From Linnemannia hyalina (taxonomy: Eukaryota; Mortierellomycota; Mortierellomycetes; Mortierellales; Mortierellaceae): a DNA stretch of 64,000 nucleotides. The position numbers were made by a program, and so were the translations under genes. Of this stretch, positions 56,549 to 64,000 are shown one piece after another. Numbering within the stretch: the stretch's first letter is position 1; every line of letters starts with the position of its first letter. A model generated the notes under the pieces. The model searched no databases and was not told where the DNA came from. It saw nothing but the letters and a program-made list of their open reading frames with translations. The stretch lies in NCBI GenBank assembly GCA_019671135.1, contig JAHRHY010000011.1:1798001-1862000 (forward strand). Reading direction: 5' to 3'.

Positions 56549-57300
56549 GATAGAAGGTTGAAAGTATGAAGAAGAGTGAAAAAGGCAACAAAAGCTCACT
56601 AAAGGAGTAAAATGGTTTTATGAAAGGAGAAAGAGAAAATGGGAAGGATAGACGGGTACGGGATGTAAGGAAAAGGCAAGAACGAGAATATGAGAAAAAA
56701 AAAAAGGAGAAAAGGAAAGGAATAAAGGATTCGTTGTAGTACTTGTAGTGAAGGAAAAGGATTGTGGGGAAAAGGGTCTTGTTGTTTGTCACCCAAAAGA
56801 AGAGGACCCGAAAGAGTATTTGGATATGCAGACGAAGAAAGAAAAGGATAGATTGGGCAAAGTGAGGAGGAGGTTAAAGCAAGCTATATTCCTGTGGAAT
56901 GACGAGGGACAGGCTGACAACAAGGGCCAAGGTTAAGCAAGGTTGAACGTTTTTAAAAAGGTGTGTTTGTGATTTTGTGTATAGTATGTGAGCAATCTAG
57001 TGGATAGTAAGGAATGTGTGTGCGTCTTTATCTTTATCGACAATGAGGGAGAGAAGACAGGGTACACAAAGAGCAATGGGCAGGTGTGAAGTGAACTAAT
57101 AATAAAACGAGGGGAAAGGAGGGGGAACAGGAAGAAGAGTGAAAAGGAGTGAAGTTGTAAAAGGCAGAGGGAAGAACAGAAGGGAACAGAAAGAAGAGGA
57201 ATCACGGATGGGCTAAAAGGATAAGAAAGGATAAGAAAGAAAGAGAGAAAGAGAGAAAGAGAGGAAGGAAAAAGGGAAAGAGAAGGTGAAAAAAAATGCT
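56549..57300 (-). promoter_or_regulatory. pyrimidine-rich leader of the MATH gene
   Basis: About 700 nt of C/T-dominated sequence on the coding strand runs from the MATH ATG up to a TATA-like element at 57304-57311. The placement directly downstream of the TATA sequence suggests that the tract is transcribed as a 5' leader. Confidence 0.5.
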
Positions 57301-57303
57301 CCA

Positions 57304-57311
57304 TTTATATA
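57304..57311 (-). promoter_or_regulatory. TATA box candidate of the MATH gene
   Basis: TATATAAA followed by TGGAG on the minus strand, about 755 bp upstream of the MATH start codon and at the edge of the long pyrimidine tract. Confidence 0.5.
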
Positions 57312-59587
57312 GACGAGCCGATGACAATGGTGGTCATGCGCTCCATGTGAGAAATATTACTTGGTCGACTCAATTCTAATTCAATGACCACAAAATAAAA
57401 ATAACGAGCAGTGCTGCTCTCTCTCTCTCTCTCTCTCGTTTACACGTATGCCTGCCTGTCCCCTCTTCCTCCTCCTCCTTGGTCCTTTGTTCTCCTTTTG
57501 ACGTTAGTTCCCTCGTCGCATTCATGGACACGACTCGATTGGATGAACACAAGGAGAAAGAAAAGCAAAGCGGGAAGGGAAGGGAACGACGGTCCACATG
57601 GTACGGAGGAAGAAAACCCCTCCAATGCCAATGCAACGAACATTAACAATACAAGAAAGAGAACGAAAAAAGAACGGGTCACCGTCCCTTGAAAACTGCA
57701 CACTCAACAAACCAAACGTACAAGGTACAACCGAACAATGGTTGCAGCAACGATGCATGCACGAAATACCATCTCCGCTCTACCCGGATAGTCGCGAGAC
57801 CCTCGTTTTTGGTGTTTGTTTGCGCTCTTCTTCGACATGGCCAAGTTTGGTCTCAATCTATACCTCGTCCTTGTTGCAAAAAGTCCTTGTGCTTCTCCAA
57901 GGCACCCAATGATGCCAATGCTCTTTGGTCCATGGCCCATCAGGCGACCAATCCACTGGTCAAGATGTAGCTAGTGGCTCGTACTGGGGCCATAGCAGGG
58001 AGTGGGATAGAGAAAGAATGTGATCAGCACTTTTCTCTTCTCCCTCCATCTCTTTTAACATTTTTGAGCGAAGGAAAGAGCAAGGTGCGAGAGGTAGAAG
58101 GGAGATGGAGTATCTGCGTGAGTGTGTGTTGAAAAGGAGATGGAACATAGCAAAGCGATGAATGGCCATACTGCTGACAACAACAATAACAACAACAAAA
58201 GTACTACAACAAGCAGCATTGGGTTGGGATGGGCATGTAAGGTTGTCTCTTGCTTGTTTGATAGGGTTTCCCGACATGCTATCGCCTCCTTTCTTCGCTT
58301 CTTCTTGTGCTCCCTATTGGAAGAGAGAGAAATTCCTGCGCAGAGGCTGACAAGCAAAGCGAATCAGCAGGAATTGAATTCGGTACAAAAGAAAAAACAA
58401 AACGGGGCGTGGAAAAGGAAACAAAAAAGGGAAAAAAAAGTTGGTTGGGTCTGGATAACGAAACGACGATAACCAGGAGAGTGAGAGTGGGAGAGTGAGC
58501 ACATGTAACCAGAGTTACACGATGTTCCTTATCTTGTGTGTTGTGTATGTCCTCCATACTTCCTTCAACCTCTGTGCCCTACTTTTTCCCTTTCCTTCAT
58601 TGTTGTCACCATCGCCATCACCGTAAACACACCCCAATTTCATCCGTAAACATAGCAATGCCTGCACACGACCGCCATATGTTGTCATTCGTCCTGATAA
58701 ACAACTGTCAGACGAGAGGGGAGAGTCGAGTTTCAACAGCAAACAACAGTGACCGAGAGATGAAAGAGTCAAGCGACCTCTTTTTGCTTCAGCCAATGTG
58801 GGAAAAATAAAAGACTGGAAAGTGGGCAGGGAGTTGAGCGAACAGGGATGTGATCATCCAACGCAAAAACCCATAAACACAAGGTGCGGAACATGTGGCC
58901 ACGAACATTGGCGAGTAAGCAATCAACAACAAACACGCAGACAATAAACAATAAAGCAAATGCCCCTGCGGTTCCAATGTTGTCTTTCACACTCTTTCCC
59001 ATTTGCTTATCACCCAAAGCGGCAAGGTCTTCCCTCTTCTCCCACACCCCTCTCTTCTTCGTTCTTCTTCTTGTTCCTCTTTACTTCTTCATGTTCTCCA
59101 TCTTCCTCGTGAATGGGATCAAAACAATGTGGCCTATTGGACTTGAACTGTGTAACCACCCACTCTCTCACCTCATAACCTTTCTTTTGTTTATCCCTCC
59201 TTACAGAAAGACTTCAATTGCTCTCTGCGCTGAAATTCAAGGCATGCATGGTTGGTTTGTGTTGTTTGGCCCTTTTTTTGTACTGGATAAGAGTCGACGA
59301 ATTGAGCGCCAAGTTGACCCCACGCACCTCTCGCAATAAATGCAAGCGGTGCACAACACATACCGTCTCACTCACTCCTTTTCTTCATTCCGGCTCAGAT
59401 ATTCGCATAGCTTTCAAATGGCACCCACACACCCCATCCAGTAACATCAAGTGTGTGCGTGCGTGCAAAAATGACAACATGTGCGATCTATTTTGTGGAG
59501 GAACCTAGACCATCCCCGCTCGTAAAACATTCTAATATTGCAGCTCGGTAGCTTTTTGTGAAAGGAAAAACAAAAAAAAAGGACTAA
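57312..59587. other. intergenic, 2.3 kb
   Basis: No recognised gene. It contains a (CT)n run at 57417-57437 and several CA- or CT-rich stretches. It separates the MATH gene promoter from the 3' end of the signal-peptide-peptidase homologue. Confidence 0.5.
57417..57437. repeat. (CT)n microsatellite
   Basis: An uninterrupted CT run about 110 bp upstream of the MATH-gene TATA candidate. Confidence 0.85.
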
Positions 59588-61296
59588 CTAGATGGCTGGA
59601 CTACCTGGTGTCGAATCCTCAGAGACAGACACAGATGGTGAGGGCTTGGCGGCATAGACTTCCTCCTTGGGAATACGGTGGATGGCACGAGGAGGTGCAG
59701 TGCGTCTGGCAGCAGCCTGTTTCTTCTGTGCCTGGAGTCGTCTCTTCTTGTCCAGAGCTGCCTTCTTGGCCTTTGCAATAGCCAATCCTGCCTCGGAGGT
59801 ATATCCAAACACCTGCTTTGAATCTCCGCGGACCGTCGCCGTCAAAAAGACGCTGAGAATGCACGCGATGGACAAGTAGGCGATCAAAGGCTGTGTAGTC
59901 TTGAGCGTATGGCTGACGTAAAAGTGCACACCTAATCCCAAAACGTAGGCGACCAGAGAGGCAATAAAGTAGGGCTTGCGGAATCCAGTCGAACGTCCGA
60001 GGGTCGCGTTTCTCTGACCAGCCCGTTGCTGATCATAACGAAGACAGAGAGCCACAAAGAGTCCTGGAGCAACGATCTCACCCAATCCAAGCGAAGTAAA
60101 ATTGTAAGCCTTGCCCAGAGGCAATCCCAACAAGAGACGGGGGAAGACCACCTTGATGGGGATGTCGACCTGCCTGACCACAGCCTGCAAAATCTCAGAC
60201 GATCCATATGTCCAGTACGCGTCCGAAATGCAAAGCCCTCCCAAGAGAACAATTCCGGCCTTGAAAGACTCCAACGAAAAGACCTGGACAGCGCTCAAGG
60301 CCAGCGAGAAGGCGATGACGTTAGACGCAATCCAGTTCTTGGTGGCAGCATAATATCCTGCAAGCATGACCGAAGCGACCAACATCACCAAGTGGATTAA
60401 TGTGAACCTGGCCGTGTAGAATTCTATTCCGCGTTGGGAAGAAAGGAAAGCAGGGCAGGAAAGAAAATAGTCCTTTTTGTAGTCAGCATGCATATCAATA
60501 TCAATGCAAACATTCGGTCAAGGGATCATGTAGGAAGGAACAAGAAGTAAAAGCAAGCGACATAAAGCACGCAATGTAAAGTAGCTCAGCGTCTACTGCT
60601 GCAGACTGTTCTACGACACTCGTCATTGAGAAAAACAGCATAGGAACGGGAAACTCGATAGCGACATAGTTTACCTTTTGATGGCCTAGCCAAGTTGATG
60701 CGCCATGAGTCGACCTTGATTCCCAACAATCCAAGGATGGCTGTCAGGGTGTTGACTCCGACCTGGGTGGTGGCGAAGAGTCCCATGATGCTGAAGTATG
60801 TCGTCAAGGCGTAGTTGACATAGGCGGTGTTGAACTCTCTGAGGGCATAGTGAAGTCCAAACAGAGCCAGCGATCCTAGAATGGGTAACTTGAATGTGTC
60901 GTCTGCTGAGAATGACTCTGACGGCGCATCCTGGTCTTCGTCATCTTCGTCGTCGATTTGTCGCTTGATCTTCCTGCTCTTCTCCTCTGGGTTCTATGTC
61001 AGTTGAGGAATCGAATTGAAGGTGTATTTGGTGAGTAAGAATGCCCAGAAGTCATAGACATGGTTGTTGGCGCGGTTGGTAACTAAACTGGCGATCCAAT
61101 TGGCGCGAGTAGGAGGCGTTTTCCCGTTTGTTCAATTGAAAGACAACAATATCCACAAGTTGTTTGTTACCTTCCACTTGTTGAGGGAAGAGAAGGCTCC
61201 AAAGTATATGGGCACGACTGCGAGGGCGGCTAGTGATGCGTATGCGATGTAGAGACCCTGCTCGACCTGAGTCGGTGATGCGTACTTTGATGACAT
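59588..61296 (-). CDS. signal peptide peptidase (SPP)-like membrane protein with altered catalytic motifs
   Basis: Three exons, 61296-61171, 60993-60675 and 60423-59588, encode 426 aa. The start EQGLYIAYASLAALAVVPIYFG and the multi-pass layout with an acidic loop after TM1 fit SPP, the intramembrane aspartyl protease of the ER (PF04258 family). SPP normally carries YD in TM6, GLGD in TM7 and QPALLYL near TM9. Here the matching segments read CISDAYWTYG (the Asp is kept, Tyr is Ser), SLGLGEIVAPG (the second catalytic Asp is Glu, codon GAG) and TQPLIAYLSIACI (the PAL order is lost). Surrounding residues are well conserved (VFPRLL, IVAPGLFVALCLRYD), so alignment is not in doubt. The C-terminal tail is Lys/Arg/Gln-rich. 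The protein may be an inactive or altered homologue, unless these are assembly errors. It is divergent from the F-box gene, with a 443-bp shared upstream region. Confidence 0.85.
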
Positions 61297-61739
61297 TCCT
61301 GTTTTCTTGTTGTGAGTATTGATGGGCGAATTATCCTGATGCAGATGTAACCTTGCTGAGTGTTCGTCCTTTTTCCTGGTTCCCTTGTATAGGCTGGTGC
61401 GGATGAGAGTCGATGACTTGAGTTGATGAACGAAAGGAATTAAAAAAAAACGATGAACCCAAGAGCAAGGTTTCCCCAAGAAAAGCAGCAGCAACGAAAA
61501 AAGAAGGGCGCCAGACCAGAAGCAGACAACAGGCGATCAATAAATGAATTGCGCCAATCATCAACTGTCTTCAGGCACAATTCCCTCTGTGTGGGTGAGA
61601 GCAGTGACTGTTTATCAGCCGCCTCTCTCTCTTGCTCTTTCTTCTTGTTCTCTTTTCTGTACTCACATACCCTGCTCACCTCACTTCTTCACTCTCCTTA
61701 TCAAACACCCCCTGGCAACCAGCCTGGCTACCTTTAATA
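61297..61739. promoter_or_regulatory. divergent promoter region, SPP-like / F-box-WD40
   Basis: 443 bp between two divergent start codons. The F-box side is CT-rich from about 61620. No clear TATA box is present on either side. Confidence 0.5.
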
Positions 61740-64000
61740 ATGTCAGACTCATATTGCGATACCATCCATGACACTGCCATGGTCACCGCCACCAACACCC
61801 CTTCCTCCTCCTTACCCTCCTCTCCCTCTCCCTCTTCTTCGACACACCAGCACCTTGCAAAGAAGCGACTCCTCTCTCCTCCTCACCCGACCACCCCCGA
61901 CACCAACAACAACAACAACAACAACCTCTGCACCAACGCCATCCCCACAAACACTCTCATCAACACCACGGCCAACAACAACAACAATGCAAATAGCATT
62001 TCTGACCTGCCCATAGAACTCGCATTCCTCATCCTCGCCTACCTCCCATACCGCTCGCTCGTCTCCCTCTCCCTAGTCGACCGCTACTGGCGAAACCTCA
62101 CCTTCCACAACGACAGCGTCCTCTGGTACAACCTTGCCTCAAAACACGGCTTCCTCCCACGCTCTCCTCTTCTTACTCCTCCTTCAGAACCCTCCTCCTC
62201 CTCCTCTACCCCCACCTCTACTTTAACTACTATCTCTACGACTTTGACACCCTCCTCGAGGCGCTGGTCTTTGGTCGATGCGCTTGCCAAACGACCAGGC
62301 CTGAATCGAGCCCTTTCCCAAAGTCGCAACCGTCTCCTACCTATTGATTCTTCTTCAACGTCCTCCTCTAACTCACCATCCAACAGAAAAGCTACCACAA
62401 CAGCACTACGACCTAGCTCACCTCTATCTACACTAACGACAAGCACAACGACAAAGACAACGCCAACAGCAACAACACAACAACTATGCGCACGACTCGA
62501 ACGGGGCGAGGTTGAGACGTGGCGGGACTACTTTGAAGCATCACTGATCCTGCGACGGGAATGGATCAACGGCAAGCCAGCCACAAAGGAACTGCGCGGA
62601 CACGACGTTGCTGTGATCTGTGTCAAGGTTTTGCCTGGTCGAGATCGGGTCGTCACTGGCGATCGGCTGGGCTTTCTCAAAGTCTGGTGCGCAGTGACGG
62701 GAGTCTGTCTCAAGACTTATAAACGCCACATGATGGGGATATCGTCCCTGTCCATCCAGGGCGATCTCCTCGTCAGTGGTTCCTGGGTAAGTCAGGTTGT
62801 ATGAAGGCAGGCCAAGCATGCAAGTTTTTCAGTGCAGTTCAGTTCTGAGAGTCCAGTGTGTTACAATGACAAGGTTTTTTTCTCGAGCACAAAATTAATA
62901 AGCCCAGTTCATTTCTTCTCTATGAGTATAGGACAGCACAGTCGTGGTATGGAAGCAACTAGAGGAGGCACCCTATCTGAAGCGCGTCAAAGTAATCGAC
63001 CTGGGCGAACAAGTCATGAGCATGGATCTCGACAGTAACCTCGACCTGGCAATCGGGACAGTAGGGGGTCTGGTCATGATCATCTCCATCGAGACCCTCT
63101 CCTGTCTGCACACTTTTCAAAGCCCACACCCAAATCTTTGTACAGCCGTCTCGCTGGGTCCCAACAAAGTCGAAGCGGCGATTGGACTCAACTATTATGC
63201 TTGGGATCGAACCACTACCGCCCAGGTGGGCTTCTTTGCGGATCCGCACATCAAGAATATCACCTGTATGAAGGTCGATACGATTGAGAAGGTCTTGTTA
63301 ACGGGATCTCAGGATAGTAAGGTGCGCATGTTTAGCTGGGAGGCTAAGCCTATGCTGCTCAGACAGTATGGTGGCCATCGAGATGGAGTCCGATGTATCA
63401 CTCTTCAGGATGACATGATCATCACTGGGTCCGCCGACAAGGTACGCCCTTCTTTACTTGCTCGAGTGTGGATGTCTAGGTACATGATCAACTCCCCCGC
63501 ATATTTTTTTCTCACACTAGAAAATCTTCCCTGTATGACTCAATATAGACCGCTATGGTGACATTCAGGGGACGCCACGACTTTTGCAGAGCAGACTTAA
63601 CATTGCACGACGCACTAGTCGGAAACGAAGCATTCCTCTCAGACGTCTCTGAAAGAGTCCCCGAATCCGTCTCCCTCCCTCACTCAGCAAATGTGAACGC
63701 CATCGATTCAGACGCCAGCATGGTCGTGACAGGTGACGACGACGGCGTAGTCAGGATATTCGATTTCGGATTCGACCTCTGGCGACCTGCAGTCCCCTCA
63801 TCGCCCCGACTCTGTGGTCAGGCATCGCTTGTCTCGTCTGCATCGCCTACTTGTGTTTTGATGGCCAAACCAGGGCGGAGTAATGTGTCGATTGGGAACC
63901 GGCGGCAGACTTGGGGCACCTCTGCGTTGGCGGTCTTGGTCCGTGTTAAGAGTATATTGAATGGATCGGTAGCACAGGAGCCAGATTCTGGTGTTTCATC
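61740..64000 (+). CDS. F-box/WD40 protein (3' end beyond window)
   Basis: Exons 61740-62786, 62932-63441 and 63549 onward give at least 669 aa, still open at the window edge. After a Ser/Pro/Asn-rich N-terminus, an F-box lies at about residues 87-130 (ISDLPIELAFLILAYLPYRSL, then WRNL and DSVLWYNL). WD40 repeats follow: ELRGHDVAVICVKV, DRVVTGDRLGFLKVWCAVTG, LLVSGSWDSTVVVWKQ, VLLTGSQDSKVRMFSWEAK, MIITGSADKTAMVTF and VVTGDDDGVVRIFDF. F-box/WD40 proteins are substrate receptors of SCF (Skp1-cullin-F-box) ubiquitin ligases: the F-box binds Skp1 and the propeller binds the substrate. A long Ser/Thr-rich linker separates the two. Introns are 145 and 107 nt. Substrate unknown. Confidence 0.88.

Noticed and set aside
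61013..61083. Possible extra exon in the first SPP-like intron
   Set aside because: No donor follows it, and skipping it gives the expected SPP sequence KWK|NPEEKS in phase.
1..64000. tRNA, rRNA, snRNA and CRISPR search by eye
   Set aside because: No B-box-like GGTTCGANNCC with a matching acceptor stem, no rRNA core and no spaced repeats were found; a covariance-model scan would be decisive.

Overview
The window is nuclear DNA of a fungus, most likely an early-diverging one (Mucoromycota, probably Mortierellomycotina). The reasons are spliceosomal introns in most genes (GTAAGT-type donors, TAG/CAG acceptors), some of them 0.5-2.6 kb long; an animal-like gene set (Frizzled-type receptor, three-repeat Myb, tandem CCCH protein, MATH domain); long Gln/Ser/Thr/His-rich proteins; and broad gene-poor stretches of simple sequence. 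The taxon is inferred from gene content, not from a marker gene. No rRNA, tRNA, CRISPR, plasmid or viral feature was recognised.

Layout, left to right: a 5' gene fragment (1-86, minus); a TTP/TIS11-like tandem CCCH zinc-finger gene (760-2787, minus); a Gln-rich orphan (4135-5413); an aldo-keto reductase (6183-7669); an SH3 single-pass membrane protein (10060-12707); a Ser/Thr/Gln-rich protein with a Tco89-like C-terminus (12962-15514, minus); a GNAT acetyltransferase (16114-16984); a Kelch single-pass membrane protein (19083-21501); a Frizzled-like seven-pass receptor (22495-27112); a decayed MFS copy (27484-28130) and two intact MFS transporters (28923-30610, 31871-33799, all minus); an R1R2R3 Myb gene (35518-42536, minus); 6.5 kb without a recognisable gene; Mediator subunit 16 in 11 exons (49064-54037, minus); a MATH-domain gene (54640-56548, minus); a signal-peptide-peptidase homologue with altered active-site motifs (59588-61296, minus); and a divergent F-box/WD40 gene (61740 onward, cut by the window end).

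Three genes on the plus strand (SH3-TM, Kelch-TM, Frizzled-like) encode secreted or surface ectodomains joined to membrane and cytosolic parts; two have Cys-rich ectodomains with the spacing of a Frizzled CRD. The three MFS copies form a tandem array with a gene-conversion signature and one degraded member. Regulatory proteins dominate the rest: mRNA decay (CCCH), Mediator (Med16), Myb, possible TORC1 (Tco89-like) and ubiquitin adaptors (F-box/WD40, perhaps MATH).

A recurring non-coding pattern is a 0.4-0.7 kb pyrimidine-rich tract on the coding strand directly upstream of many start codons, in one case just downstream of a TATA box. The most unusual observations are the protease homologue with all three catalytic motifs changed, the Frizzled-like receptor with a 2.27 kb first intron and a 29-nt exon, the Myb gene with a 2.59 kb intron inside repeat R1, and the MFS tandem family. 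All exon junctions were placed by eye from splice signals, frame and family conservation.
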